This document shows positions 26,067-36,859 of a DNA stretch of 64,000 nucleotides, piece by piece (the first letter of the stretch is position 1; every line of letters starts with the position of its first letter). The notes under the pieces are model-generated. The model made no database searches. It saw only the letters and a program-made list of their open reading frames with translations, and had not been told where the DNA came from. Made by a program: the position numbers and the translations under genes. Source of the stretch: Paenibacillus sp. JCM 10914 (GTDB taxonomy: Bacteria; Bacillota; Bacilli; Paenibacillales; Paenibacillaceae); the NCBI RefSeq assembly GCF_001315105.1, contig NZ_BAZR01000013.1:62001-126000 (forward strand), read 5' to 3'.

Positions 26067-29000
26067 ATGACAACACCTATGGCAAAGGTGCCACCACAAC
26101 CTAAAACCTTCGGTCCTCTGGGAAATCTGCCACTGATGGACACGGATGCTCCGGTACAATCGCTTGTGAAGGTGGCTTCAGAGATAGGACCGATTTTTCA
26201 ATTTCAGTTTCCCGGAGGACGCAAGGAATTGTACATTTCCGGACATGAATACGTGAAGGATGCGTGTGACGAGAAGCGCTTTGATAAACGGGTCTGGGCT
26301 CCGCTGCAGAATGTTCGGCCGTTTGCAGGGGATGGTCTGTTTACGAGCGCGACGCAAGAGCCCAACTGGAAAAAGGCGCACAACATCTTGCTATCAAGCT
26401 TCAGCCAGCGCGCGATGCAGAATTATCATACGAAGATGATCGATATCGCCATGCAGCTCATCCAGAAATGGGCGCGGTTAAATCCGGATGATACGGTTGA
26501 CGTTCCAGCAGATATGACTCGCTTAACCCTGGATACGATCGGTTTGTGTGGATTCAATTACCGCTTTAACAGCTTTTATCGTGAAGACTATCACCCCTTT
26601 ATCGACAGTATGGTCGGTGCGCTTGATGAAGGTATGAATCAACTTCACCGACTGGGTATTCAGGACTTGTTCATGGTTCGGAAGAAGCGTCAATTCCAGG
26701 AAGACATCCAAACGATGTTCGATCTTGTGGATACGTTGATTGAAGAACGTAAGGCACATAGCGGGGAGGATGGAGATTTGCTTGCCCACATGTTGGATGG
26801 GGTAGATCCCGATAACGGGGAGGGTCTGGATCATGAGAACATCCGCTATCAAATGATCACGTTCCTCATCGCGGGGCATGAGACGACCAGCGGTCTGTTG
26901 TCTTTCGCGATCTATTATCTGATGAACCACCCGGATAAACTTCGCAAAGCGGTGCATGAGGTCGATCGTGTTCTTAAAGACCCTGTACCAACGTATCAAC
27001 AAGTACGGGATTTGAAATACGTGCGGATGGTTCTGAACGAGTCGCTTCGATTGTGGCCAACGGCACCCGCATTCTCGTTGTATGCGAGAGAAGACACGGA
27101 TATCGGAGGTACCTATCCGATTAAGAAAGGGGACAGCGTAACGGTACTGATCCCCGGACTCCACAGGGACCAGCGTGTGTGGGGAGAGGATGCGGAAGCT
27201 TTCATACCTGAGCGTTTTGAAGACCCAAGCAAGATTCCACATGACGCATACAAGCCGTTCGGTAATGGACAGCGGGCTTATATCGGTCAGCAGTTCGCTA
27301 TGCAGGAGGCCACTTTGGTGTTAGGGATGGTTCTCAAATATTTTGAGTTGATCGATCATCAAGGATATGAACTGCAAGTCAAAGAGACGCTGACCTTGAA
27401 GCCGGAGGGTTTCCGCATACAGGTGCGCCATCGTCAAGGAGATGCCGCCCGTGTGGTACCCGGAATTTCGGCTACACCCGAGAAAGAGCAGGAAGAACGT
27501 GCAAGACGTCAGGAGACAGACGCAACGAACAACCATAACACGCCGCTACTCGCGCTGTATGGATCTAATCTAGGTACTGCAGAAGGAATTGCCAGAGAAG
27601 TGGCTGATGTTGCAAAGTATCAGGGCTTCAGCAGTCAGGTGGGAGCATTGGATGATTATGCTGGCAAGCTTCCGCAAGAAGGGGTCGTTGTGATCGTTAG
27701 TGCCTCTTACAACGGTCAGCCGCCTTCCAATGCCAGAGCTTTCATGGAATGGTTGGAGCATGCAGAAGAACATGAGATTCAAGGGGTTCGCTATGCGGTA
27801 TTCGGCTGCGGGGATCATAACTGGGCAAGCACATATCAACGAATCCCTCGTATGATTGACGAATGGATGGCTTCCAAAGGAGCTCAGCGATTGCTTGCAC
27901 GCGGGGAAAGCGATGCAAGCGGTGATTTTGAACGCGAAGTCGATGCATGGACGGAGCATTTATGGCCAGATCTGCTGCAAGCGCTCGGATTGCCGCTCGT
28001 TGCCGATACGGGTACGAAGCGAAGCACTCTATCTGTCCGCTACGTCCATGGCGTAGCCGCTGTACCCTTAGCAGAAACGTATCAAGCCGCAATTGGCCAC
28101 ATCATGTTAACCCGAAATTTACAGCATGCGAATAGTGGTCGTATGACACAGCATATCGAAATTTCGCTTCCGGAGGGGACGGAATATCGAGAAGGGGATC
28201 ATATGGGGATCCTTCCGATCAATTCGGAAAAGCTTGTTGGACGTGTGCTGCACAGGTTTAAGCTCCAGGCTGCTGCCCATTTCATCCTCGCTACTGAAGG
28301 ACGAAGCAGCGCTCATCTTCCTGTCGGTGTCCCAGTTCGTCTGGATGATCTATTGTATCGCAGTGTCGAACTGCAGGAACCGGCCACGCGCGCTCAAATT
28401 CGGGAGATGGCTGATTGTACGGTATGTCCGCCGCATGCCCAGGCGTTACTGGATCTGCTTGAGGAGGAAGCTTATCTAAGTGAGGTGCGAGCCAAGCGGA
28501 TTACGATGCTTGACTTGTTGGAACGATATGAAGCTTGCGAATTGCCGTTCGAACGATTCCTTGCGTTATTGCCAGCTTTAAAACCGAGATACTATTCAAT
28601 TTCCAGCTCGCCAAGCATAAGCCGGACCGAGCCAGCATCACCGTTAGTGTCGTCAGGGAGAAGGCTTGGAGTGGACAAGGTGAGTACCGCGGAGTCGCCT
28701 CCAACTATTTAGCCCAACTGGAGACAGGTGCAGAAGTGACGATGTTTGTCCGTTCCCCAGAATCAGGGTTCGAGCTACCGGAAGACCCTGCAACCCCGAT
28801 CATCATGGTTGGACCAGGAACCGGAGTCGCACCTTTTAGAGGGTTCATTCAAGCGAGACGTTCGCTGCGGGGGGAAGGCAAGAAGCTTGGAGCAGCCCAT
28901 CTGTACTTTGGTTGCCGTAATCCGGAGCAGGATTATATTTATCGGGAGGAATTGGAGCAGGCCACTGAAGAGGGTCTCGTGTCCTTACGAACCGCTTTCT

Positions 29001-29257
29001 CGAGGTTGGATGGAACTCCGAAATGTTATGTCCAGCATTTAATGAAGGAGGATGCAGAGGAACTGTTATCCTTGCTCGAAACAGGTGCACGCCTGTATAT
29101 TTGCGGAGACGGCTCCCAGATGGCACCGGATGTGGAACGAACATTGGTCAATGCCTATCAGGATAAACACGGAGTGACTGAGAATGAATCAGGGGCCTGG
29201 CTGACCCGTTTGGAGTCAACAGGTCAATATGTTAAGGACGTCTGGGCTACGGCATAG
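26067..29257 (+). pseudogene. bifunctional cytochrome P450/NADPH-P450 reductase (CYP102/BM3-like), frameshifted near 28620, heme-ligand Cys replaced by Tyr
   Basis: Joining the two frames gives about 1063 residues with the CYP102 order of heme, FMN, FAD and NADPH domains. The start ATG 26067 follows ATGGAGGG. The heme domain has the I-helix AGHETT (about 269-274), ExxR in NESLRLW and the heme loop [14 protein letters not shown], where Tyr405 (codon TAT at 27279) stands at the position of the axial cysteine. The reductase part begins [18 protein letters not shown] (FMN) and continues through [10 protein letters not shown] (FAD) and VGPGTGVAPFRGF (NADPH) to VKDVWA. The frame break at about 28610-28630 fits one missing base. 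Normal relatives hydroxylate fatty acids in the cytoplasm. Whether Tyr405 is real decides whether this is an active P450. Confidence 0.88.
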
Positions 29258-29352
29258 GCTTTTCTCCCTGTTGCATATGATGTGTTAATGGGGAGAGAAG
29301 AACAGCTTGCCTGATCTGAAGGCTGTAGAGCGATAGGCCCGTTCGAAGACGG

Positions 29353-29390
29353 AAGAAGTATTTCCTGGACAAGGAAATACTTCTTTTGTG
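29353..29390. terminator. bidirectional terminator after CYP102
   Basis: A perfect 14-bp stem (arms 29353-29366 and 29372-29385) has a five-base loop and is followed by TTGT. It is shared with the convergent oxidoreductase gene. Confidence 0.9.
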
Positions 29391-29403
29391 CATTATAGAG
29401 GCT

Positions 29404-29970
29404 TCACAGGTTGTCGATAAACTGCAAATATTCCAGCGCACTGACTTCGAGCTTGCTCTTTGCTGGTTCTTCCTCTGCCCCCGGTACATGTTCTCCAGGC
29501 GCATTTTCTTGACCATAGAATGCAAAGAACGAACGATAATCCGCACTACAGTAGCGAAAGGTGGTCTCGAAGGGCGATAATAAATGCCCCAGCGTGTAGC
29601 GATATCTTCCATCCTCGGCGTAATCTTCTCGTTTGATTCCGGTGGATACGGCTAGAGCAATCTTCCGATTGGTCAACTTATCTCCTTCAGAACCATGGGA
29701 CCAGCCATAAGTAAAAACATCATCCAGCCATTGTTTGAGCAGGGGAGGGCAGCTAAACCAATAAATCGGAAACTGCAGCACAAGTTGCTCATGCGATTCG
29801 ATTAAGCGGTGTTCCTGCTCGACGTCGATGTTTCCATCCGGATACGCCTTATGCAACTCGTGGACTGTATACTTCTGCGGATATTTCCGGAGTTCTTCGA
29901 CCCATCGTTTATTGATGATGGATGTTTCAAGATGGGGGTGAGTTACAATGACGAGCGTTGTGGTATTCAT
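29404..29970 (-). CDS. NAD(P)H-dependent flavin oxidoreductase (flavodoxin-like fold)
   Basis: This 188-residue protein starts at ATG 29970 behind GGGAGGA; the frame is open from 29991. LVIVTHPHLETSIINKRWVEEL, LVLQFPIYWFSCPPLLKQWLDDVFTYGWSHG (quoted in part) and KIALAVSTG are typical of the flavodoxin_2 family (MdaB/KefF-like quinone reductases). It probably reduces quinones or electrophiles with NAD(P)H in the cytoplasm. The promoter lies over a long inverted repeat, suggesting control by a redox-sensing HxlR- or MarR-type repressor; none is encoded beside it. Confidence 0.87.
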   Translation of the reverse strand: MNTTTLVIVTHPHLETSIINKRWVEELRKYPQKYTVHELHKAYPDGNIDVEQEHRLIESHEQLVLQFPIYWFSCPPLLKQWLDDVFTYGWSHGSEGDKLTNRKIALAVSTGIKREDYAEDGRYRYTLGHLLSPFETTFRYCSADYRSFFAFYGQENAPGEHVPGAEEEPAKSKLEVSALEYLQFIDNL

Positions 29971-30004
29971 GGATAAATCCTCCCTATGCATGTTGTATGT
30001 ATCG

Positions 30005-30062
30005 AGTATAGAGATTGATTTGCTGCGATGTAAGTACGCACTTTTTTTACAGGTACTTACAT
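30005..30062 (-). promoter_or_regulatory. promoter and HxlR/MarR-like operator of the NAD(P)H oxidoreductase gene
   Basis: On the minus strand TTACAT (30033-30028) and TATACT (30010-30005) are 17 bases apart. The -35 lies inside a perfect inverted repeat with arms ATGTAAGTAC (30028-30037) and GTACTTACAT (30053-30062). The GTAAGTAC core recalls sites of the redox-sensing HxlR/DUF24 family, an inference from memory of that family. Confidence 0.6.
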
Positions 30063-30182
30063 AAAGGTGAGTGTTTCATTCGTTCTGGCATCAGATCATC
30101 GGCAATATTTTATCTTTCATTTTCATTTATTGTATAATGATTTAATAAAGGAATAGAGATACATAAGTGAAGGAGAAGATTC

Positions 30183-31337
30183 ATGGAGCAACCTCGTATA
30201 TGGCCTGATCGGTTCAAACGATTTTTTCTCAACAACAAGTTTGTCTTAGTGTTGCTTGTCCTGTTGCTTGTCGGTCTTAACATCTTGGTGATGAGCAAGA
30301 TCTCGTTCGTATTGCACCCGCTTGCGGTATTGATCAAGACGATCGTATTGCCCATCATTTTATCGGGTATTTTGTATTATCTGCTGAATCCCCTCGTGGA
30401 TGTCATGGAGAAGTGGAAAATCAAGCGTGGCTGGTCCATTCTGATCCTGTATCTCGCTATTGCGGGTATACTGACTGTGGTCGTGATCGCCGTCATTCCG
30501 GCTGTGCGTAATCAAATCACGGGATTAATTCATAATTTCCCAACGTATAGCGAGAACGTGAAACAGCAATTTGAGGAGCTTACGGGGAGTCAACTGTTTA
30601 GTCAGCTTCAGGAAACTATAAACATTAATTCTCAAGAATGGTGGAGCACGCTCACCCAAAAGGCAACGGAGATATTGAATCAAACCTGGACCCGGGTGGG
30701 GGGCTTTTTGGGTGCTTTTACTGAGACGGTGGTATCGATTATTACCGTGCCGTTCGTGCTATTCTATATGTTGAAAGATGGGAAGAAGCTGCCGCATAAA
30801 ATCTTGTCCTTTCTCCCTACCAACAGTCGGGGCAGCCTTTTGCGTGTGCTGAGTGATATCAATCATCAGATCAGCTCCTTCATCCGCGGACAAATAATTG
30901 TCAGCTTTTGCATTGGTGTTCTTCTTTACATTGGTTACATGATCATTGGCTTGGACTATGCATTAATCCTGGCTATTATCGCGGCGTTTACGAATGTCGT
31001 ACCTTACCTGGGACCTGCGATCGCCATTACGCCTGCACTGATTGTGGCCTTGGTCACTTCTCCAGTGATGCTGCTCAAAATGGTTGCCGTCTGGACGATC
31101 GTTCAATTGATCGAGGGTAAATTCATCTCGCCTCAGATTATGGGTAAGACACTCAAGATCCATCCGATCACGATCATCTTCGTTATTCTAACTTCAGGGA
31201 ATCTGTTCGGTGTGGTCGGTATTCTGTTGGCTGTTCCTGGTTATGCCGTACTTAAAGTCTGCACAACCTACCTCTTCAATTGGTTCAAAGCTCGCTCCGG
31301 GCTATATGAGCCGCCTAAACCAGATCAAATGGTATAA
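30183..31337 (+). CDS. AI-2E-family transporter
   Basis: This 384-residue membrane protein starts at ATG 30183 (AAGGAGAAG). It has about eight hydrophobic segments in the AI-2E layout: two or three helices at 18-70 and 75-95, a soluble loop ([19 protein letters not shown]), then [60 protein letters not shown] (quoted in part), PALIVAL and the family motif [15 protein letters not shown]. The family exports or exchanges small solutes and the ligand is rarely known; the autoinducer-2 role applies to few members. It is transcribed alone and ends at a strong hairpin. Confidence 0.9.
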   Translation: MEQPRIWPDRFKRFFLNNKFVLVLLVLLLVGLNILVMSKISFVLHPLAVLIKTIVLPIILSGILYYLLNPLVDVMEKWKIKRGWSILILYLAIAGILTVVVIAVIPAVRNQITGLIHNFPTYSENVKQQFEELTGSQLFSQLQETININSQEWWSTLTQKATEILNQTWTRVGGFLGAFTETVVSIITVPFVLFYMLKDGKKLPHKILSFLPTNSRGSLLRVLSDINHQISSFIRGQIIVSFCIGVLLYIGYMIIGLDYALILAIIAAFTNVVPYLGPAIAITPALIVALVTSPVMLLKMVAVWTIVQLIEGKFISPQIMGKTLKIHPITIIFVILTSGNLFGVVGILLAVPGYAVLKVCTTYLFNWFKARSGLYEPPKPDQMV

Positions 31338-31342
31338 GTAGC

Positions 31343-31390
31343 AGAACCCTCGTTCATCGGCGATTCGTCGATGAACGAGGGTTCTTTAAG
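31343..31390. terminator. 17-bp terminator hairpin between AI-2E transporter and convergent P450
   Basis: Perfect arms at 31343-31359 and 31369-31385 are followed by TTTAAG. Confidence 0.9.
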
Positions 31391-31428
31391 TTCAAGGGAA
31401 ATGAGTGTCGGAGAGGTTGCGGTTACAA

Positions 31429-32657
31429 CTAGCGATATACCTTTACTGGCAGGGAGGACAGCATTTGTCCTGCTGCGGACGGTGTCAGATTATCCGCTAG
31501 CGTAAAGCCGGGAACGGGTTCGATTCGAGAGAAAGTATCCATAAACATCCCGATCCCCATGTTCGCTTCTAGTCTTGCTAGCGGGGCACCTAAGCAGAAA
31601 TGGGGTCCATTGCCGAAAGTCAGATGCTGCTTATTGTTAGGACGATGGATATCGAGCGTGAATGGATTGTCGAATACGTCTTCATCCATGTTCGCAGCAC
31701 TCATCCATGCGACCACCACATCGCCTTTCTTCAGTTCTACCCCGAGCAGGTTGTTATCCTGCTTGACCGTCCGATCCATCTTGGCAATATTAAACCGATA
31801 GCGAAGCATTTCTTCCACGGTGTTGGGAAGTAGTTCACGGTTAGCACGTACTTCGCCGTAGATTTGTGAATTATCATATAGGAACGAATAGAACGTATTG
31901 GCTAATAGATGGCTCGTGGTCTCGATGCCAGCCCCTAAGATAAACATCGTGGTACGTACGATATCATCATCCGATAAGCGCTCTCCGTCAACCTCGGCTT
32001 GGATCAAATCCGAGATGATATCATCGGACGGGTTAGCCCTCTTTTGCACGATATGAGGGAAGAGGTAGCTATAGTATGCTTTTGCGGCCTGGCGTTTGAT
32101 CTCCTGTACATTTTCTGTATTCTCTTTGGGCATCGGGAGGAACAGGTCGTATACCCATTTCTGAAACAACAGCCGGTCTTCCATGGTACGCCGAGCAAAT
32201 CAGAGATCACGATCGTAGGCAGGGCACTGGCAAAATCTTTCACCACATCGATCTGTTCGGCTTCTTTTATCTCCTGGATCAGCTCGCTCACGATCTCCTG
32301 AATACGCGGCTCCCACAGCTTCAAGCTGCGGGGGGTGAATGCAGCCGCAAGCAAGGAGCGGCTCTTGCGATGTTCCGGTGGATCGGTCATCAGGTTGAAC
32401 TTGCCCATGTGCTTGCCTTCATCGTTATCGGCCCCAACACTAATCGTTGTTCTTGTTCTGACATTAGAGAAATGCTCATAGTCGCTGAGTACTCTCTTCA
32501 CGTCCTGGTAACGAAAGGCATTCCAGGTGTCCGTGGCTTCGTTGTAGCTGATTGGTTCATGTTGCAGTTTGTGTTTGTACCACACATAAGGGTTGAACTC
32601 CTCGGTTGGCGATTGAAACTGAGTAATGTCTTCTAAAGAGATAATCTCATTATTCAT
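31429..32657 (-). pseudogene. cytochrome P450 (CYP107-like), frameshifted near 32185
   Basis: The N-terminal frame starts at ATG 32657 and runs to ISDLLGVP. The next frame resumes with EDRLLFQKWVYDLFLP and goes on to the stop at 31429. The join yields about 410 residues, the normal size of a soluble class I bacterial P450. The I-helix reads LGAGIETTSHLL, the K-helix EEMLRYR, and the heme loop FGNGPHFCLGAPLARLE keeps its cysteine. One missing base at GTACCATGG explains the break. The family oxidises secondary metabolites or fatty acids with an external ferredoxin or flavodoxin. No biosynthetic cluster is adjacent. Confidence 0.85.
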
Positions 32658-32792
32658 ATCTTTCCTCCCAACTGCTACGATTAGTTAAGTTAACTTAACA
32701 CTTGTTATTTTAACATTTAATAGCAATGAGAACCTTCATCCTAATGTCCTAAGCCCAAAGAACCCACCATTTGCGGGTTTCAATATATGGTG

Positions 32793-35203
32793 CTATGACT
32801 CGATTTTGGTTACAGCCAACAATTTCAGAATAATCGAGACAGCTTCCGCCCGAGTCGCCTCCGCCCGAGGGTCGAAATTGCCCTGATTACGTCCCTGCAC
32901 AATGCCCAACTCCTTCAGGGCATCCGCCGAGCTTTCGCCCATGCCGGTATGCTTGCAGCGTCGGTAAATCCGGCGTCTTGGCTAGAGGCATCACGCCAAA
33001 CGCTTTGGCTGCCAAGACTACCAGCTCCGCGCGCGTAATGCGCGCATTTGGCCGGAACGTGCCGTCCGGATAACCTGTGACGATGCTCTCATGATAAGCA
33101 TAGGCAATCGATGGCGCGGCCCAAGCTCCAATGGCATCGTGATCGGTAAACTCAACTGTGGCGATTGCATTGCTTGCTTCCGTTCCAATCACATTCATCA
33201 GCATGACCAGGAATTCCGAGCGCGTGACGGGCGCGTTTGGTTTAAAGGTCTCATCAGGATAGCCGCCGGCTACACCAGCACATACGGCTTGCTTAACCGT
33301 AGCTTCGGCCCAGTGGCGGGCAAGATCGGTTATGTGCACATGTTCGTTAACGCAGGTCGCCACGGGAGCCTGATCACGCGTTACAACGATTCGGTATTTC
33401 ACCACGCTTCCGTTCGCGGCCTTCACTTCGATTTCAACTTCGGTCTCACCGACCTTGAGCGCAATCGGCTCACTTGCTTTACCGCCCGATACGAGCATGC
33501 CGTTCACTCGAGTTGTGGCCTGAGATTGTTCCGCTTTCGGGGTCACAACAAACGAATCCACAGCATGGGCCACACTTGCCCGATATTCTGTGATCGACGG
33601 AGAAAACGTCGGGTCGAGCTTTCCGCTGGACAATTGGATATCGCTTAGTCGCGCATTGCCAGAGAGCACGGGCGCCGTTGGCGTTGGTGTGGATGGCGCT
33701 GAAGGCGGCGACGGTATGGACGGTGGTGATGACGCGACTGCCCGCGTGGCTTCGATGGTATAGGTTTGCGAAGGCCCATTGGACACTTCCAACCGTATTT
33801 CGATCCGGTTTGTTCCCACATCAAGCGGCAGCGGGCTGGATGCCGTATCGTTAGCCAGCCCAATCGGTCCTGAGACTAACGTTCCGGCTGGATCATACAC
33901 GCTTGCTGTTACCTGAACGATGGGGTTCGCACCCGAAGGCGTAACCGTGATTTCGCTGATATCGTTATTCACGTTTATCGTATAATCGTTGATGTTGGAG
34001 GCAAAAGAGGGGGTTAAGTTGCCATTGGAAATGGTGAGACCCGCCAACTGAGGAATTAGAAATAAGATGGGATTGGAGGAGGGGATGTTTCGACTCGTAT
34101 TTGATCCATCACCCAGTTGACCATAATAATTGTTGCCCCATGTCCACACCGTCCCATCGTTTTTTAATGCTGCGGAATGAGCAGACCCAGCGTCAATGGC
34201 GACTACATCGCGCAGACCTGTTACTTCAAACGGAGTCAGTCGATTTTGCGGGATTTCTTGACCATTTTGATATAAAAAATAATTTCCCCATTCCCACACC
34301 GTCCCGTCATTTTTTAACACGGAGGTTGAGTATGTGCCCAAAGAAACCTCGACAATGCCATCTAATATCTTGACTTCCGTTGGTGTGCTTTCATAATTCG
34401 TACTAGTTCCTAGCCCAAGTTCTCCCTCTCGATTGGAACCCCAAGCCCATAAAGTGCCATCTTCCTTTTGAGCGAAGGAATGAGTCGGTCCCGTGGCCAT
34501 GGTTCGAACTTGATTTAATCCTATAACCTGCACGGGCAGGCTCTGATCATCAGTATTCCCGTTTCCGAGTTGACCGAGAATATTGGACCCCCAAGCCCAT
34601 ATCTTCCATCATCCTTGAGCGCAGCAGAGCGATAATGGCTTGCCGCTATGGCATCCACATTGCTTAATGCCATTAATTGTTGTGGTGTATATTGCTCTGT
34701 CGTCGTCCCATCTCCGAGCTGGCCATATTGATTGCTGCCCCAAGTCCAGACCGTGCCATCTTGTTTCAATGCTACGGAATGAACAATTCCCATTGCAATT
34801 GCTTTGACATCATCAACTTGCTGGATTTGTACTGGGATGTCACGATTCGTTGTGGTTCCGTCTCCGAGTTGGCCGTGATCATTCAGGCCCCAGGCCCATA
34901 CAGTTCCGTCACTCTTCAACGCTAGAGAGTTACCATATCCAGCTGCAATTGCCACAATGTCGTTTAATCCCGTTACTTGTACGGGCATAGTCCGATCTGT
35001 TGTGCCCCCGTCACCAAGTTGGCCGTGATTATTCAACCCCCACGCCCAAACATTTCTGTCCCGATCAAGTGCGAGCGTATGCATAAGCCCTACAGCAATG
35101 TGGGTAATGAACACGTCCCCGCTAGCCTCAACCCTCTCCGCTTCGCCGAGATGGTCGTCACTACGATCATGAACGCTAACATCCATTTCCAGATCCTATT
35201 CAT
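32793..35203 (-). pseudogene. secreted RCC1-repeat / cadherin-like / SLH surface protein with four frame breaks
   Basis: The start is taken at ATG 35203 because that frame encodes a signal peptide (MNRIWKWMLAFMIVVTTISA). After a break at about 35145 the next frame carries at least six RCC1-type blades (NVWAWGLNNHGQLGDG, TVWAWGLNDHGQLGDG, TVWTWGSNQYGQLGDG), broken once more near 34600. Then follow two cadherin-like Ig repeats (GLTISNGNLTPSFASNINDY and IQLSSGKLDPTFSPSITEY, quoted in part), a Pro/Ser-rich linker, and three SLH motifs (FKPNAPVTRSEF, FRPNARITRAEL and, after breaks near 32965 and 32930, FDPRAEATRAEA). All four breaks fit one missing base each. SLH domains bind pyruvylated wall polymers, so this is a cell-surface protein of about 800 residues; the ligand of the RCC1 propeller is unknown. 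Confidence 0.85.
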
Positions 35204-35292
35204 GAAAAAATATCACGCCCCCTTTAAAATGTCCTATCTATCATAGAGCATGCTGTCTGTTTATTTCGACCAACTAAAGTTGGTTTTATGAA

Positions 35293-35307
35293 ATGAAACC
35301 CGCTTAA
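35293..35307 (+). other. possible leader micro-ORF (MKPA) before the MFS attenuator
   Basis: ATG AAA CCC GCT TAA lies in the 295-base leader of the MFS gene, after a small hairpin ACCAAC-TAAA-GTTGGT (35269-35284) and 22 bases before a terminator-like hairpin. An overlapping ATG AAA TGA at 35288 is an alternative. There is no strong ribosome site, so translation is uncertain. Confidence 0.25.
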
Positions 35308-35328
35308 ATTCCGAAGAACGCCACGAAA

Positions 35329-35354
35329 AGCAGCATATACGCTGCTCCCTTTTT
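35329..35354 (+). terminator. terminator-like hairpin in the leader of the MFS gene (attenuator candidate)
   Basis: AGCAGC-ATATAC-GCTGCT followed by CCCTTTTT lies 145 bases before the MFS start. No plus-strand gene ends upstream (the SLH protein gene starts on the other strand), so it may act as a conditional terminator of the MFS transcript. Confidence 0.5.
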
Positions 35355-35498
35355 CTCATGGTCTCTATAAGGAGCAAACAATAAGAATTATGTTGTTACT
35401 TCCCGTGGTAGGATAACTCTGTTCGCGCGCGCAAAGAATACCATAGGTGGATTGATCATAATACTGAATAGCAGTTAATTAAACGGAAGGGACAAAGA

Positions 35499-36764
35499 AT
35501 GATGACAGCAAACGAGGATAGTAAGATGGAGCATTGGAAACGAGACATCATCCTATTTATGAGCAGCCAGACACTCTCGCTGTTTGGTTCAGCTTTAGTG
35601 CAGTATTCCATCATGTGGTATATCACGCTTTCAACCCAGTCAGGCATCATGATGACACTATACATTATTTGCGGGTTTATCCCAACGTTTCTGTTATCAC
35701 CGTTTGCAGGTGTATGGGCAGACCGCTTCAACCGTAAGAAACTGATTATGATTGCGGATGGGATGATTGCTGTCGTCACGCTGATTCTGGCCATTACGTT
35801 CTTGCTCGGTTACGATGCGATATGGTTGCTATTCGTCATTGCTGCGGTACGCGCCCTCGGAGCAGGTATCCAGACCCCTGCAGTCGGGGCAATTCTGCCC
35901 CAGATTGTGCCGCAAGATAAGCTAACGAGAGTCAACGGCATTAATGGCAGCTTACAAGCACTCACCATGTTTGTTGCTCCGATAGTTAGCGCAGCGCTGC
36001 TTACAATGGCAACCATTGAGATGATTTTTTTTATTGATGTTGTTACGGCAGCGATCGCGATTTTTACCTTGCTGTTTTTTCTTAAAATTCCACTGCATCA
36101 AAAAGCGGCAGACACCCAAACCACCGGGTATCTACACGACTTCAAGCAAGGGCTACAATACATCGGCCAACATGCTTTCTTGAAAACCTTTTTCATCTTC
36201 TTTGCATTTTTCTTTGTGCTTATGGCACCGGCTGCTTTTTTGACTCCGCTACAGGTAACTCGCAGCTTCGGAGATGATGTATGGCGTTTGACCGCGATTG
36301 AGATTGCGTTTTCGATCGGTATGATGGCGGGTGGGGCAATTATAGCTTCATGGGGCGGCTTTAATAATAAAGTGTATACGATGACGTTTGCCAGTCTCAT
36401 CATGGGTGTATGTACATTCGCGCTCGGGGTTGTGCCTGTCTTCTGGATTTACTTGGCTGTGATGGCAGTGTTCGGCGTGGCGATGCCGATGTTCAATACA
36501 CCGACAATGGTTCTATTGCAAGAGAAGGTGGATCCGAATTATCTTGGGCGTATTTTCGGCGTCTTTGGTATGATCTCGACGTCCATGATGCCCCTCGGCA
36601 TGCTGATCTTTGGCCCACTTGCCGATGTGGTCCAGATCGAGTGGCTGTTGATCGGAACCGGGGTATTTATGTTCATCCTTGCCATCATTTTCTATCGTAA
36701 CAAACGATTGGTCGAAGCGGGTATGCCATTGATAAAGGAAGAGTTGCAGGAAGAGCTGGTATAA
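35499..36764 (+). CDS. MFS transporter (Mef-like drug/metabolite exporter)
   Basis: This 421-residue protein has about 12 transmembrane segments. Motif A in the first loop reads AGVWADRFNRKKLIMIADG. The opening EHWKRDIILFMSSQTLSLFGSALVQYSIMWYITL (quoted in part) and the GIQTPAVGAILPQIVPQDKLTRVNGINGSLQ stretch match the MefA-type group of MFS exporters, some of which pump macrolides. The start is ATG 35499 with GGAAGGG upstream. Drug specificity cannot be read from sequence. The leader carries a hairpin and possible micro-ORFs that hint at translation-dependent attenuation, a mode known for antibiotic pumps. Confidence 0.87.
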   Translation: MMTANEDSKMEHWKRDIILFMSSQTLSLFGSALVQYSIMWYITLSTQSGIMMTLYIICGFIPTFLLSPFAGVWADRFNRKKLIMIADGMIAVVTLILAITFLLGYDAIWLLFVIAAVRALGAGIQTPAVGAILPQIVPQDKLTRVNGINGSLQALTMFVAPIVSAALLTMATIEMIFFIDVVTAAIAIFTLLFFLKIPLHQKAADTQTTGYLHDFKQGLQYIGQHAFLKTFFIFFAFFFVLMAPAAFLTPLQVTRSFGDDVWRLTAIEIAFSIGMMAGGAIIASWGGFNNKVYTMTFASLIMGVCTFALGVVPVFWIYLAVMAVFGVAMPMFNTPTMVLLQEKVDPNYLGRIFGVFGMISTSMMPLGMLIFGPLADVVQIEWLLIGTGVFMFILAIIFYRNKRLVEAGMPLIKEELQEELV

Positions 36765-36787
36765 CAGCAACAGGAAAAAGTACTGAC

Positions 36788-36817
36788 TTGACAGTTAGAC
36801 CCCATTATAGATATTAT
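36788..36817 (+). promoter_or_regulatory. promoter of the methyltransferase gene
   Basis: TTGACA at 36788-36793 and TATTAT at 36812-36817 are 18 bases apart. Confidence 0.6.
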
Positions 36818-36859
36818 AGATATGTTAAGTCTATAATTATTCGAGGGAGAATTCAATAT

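Noticed and set aside
26523..27242. 239-codon minus-strand frame inside CYP102
   Set aside because: Shadow of the P450 heme domain; no family pattern and no start signals.
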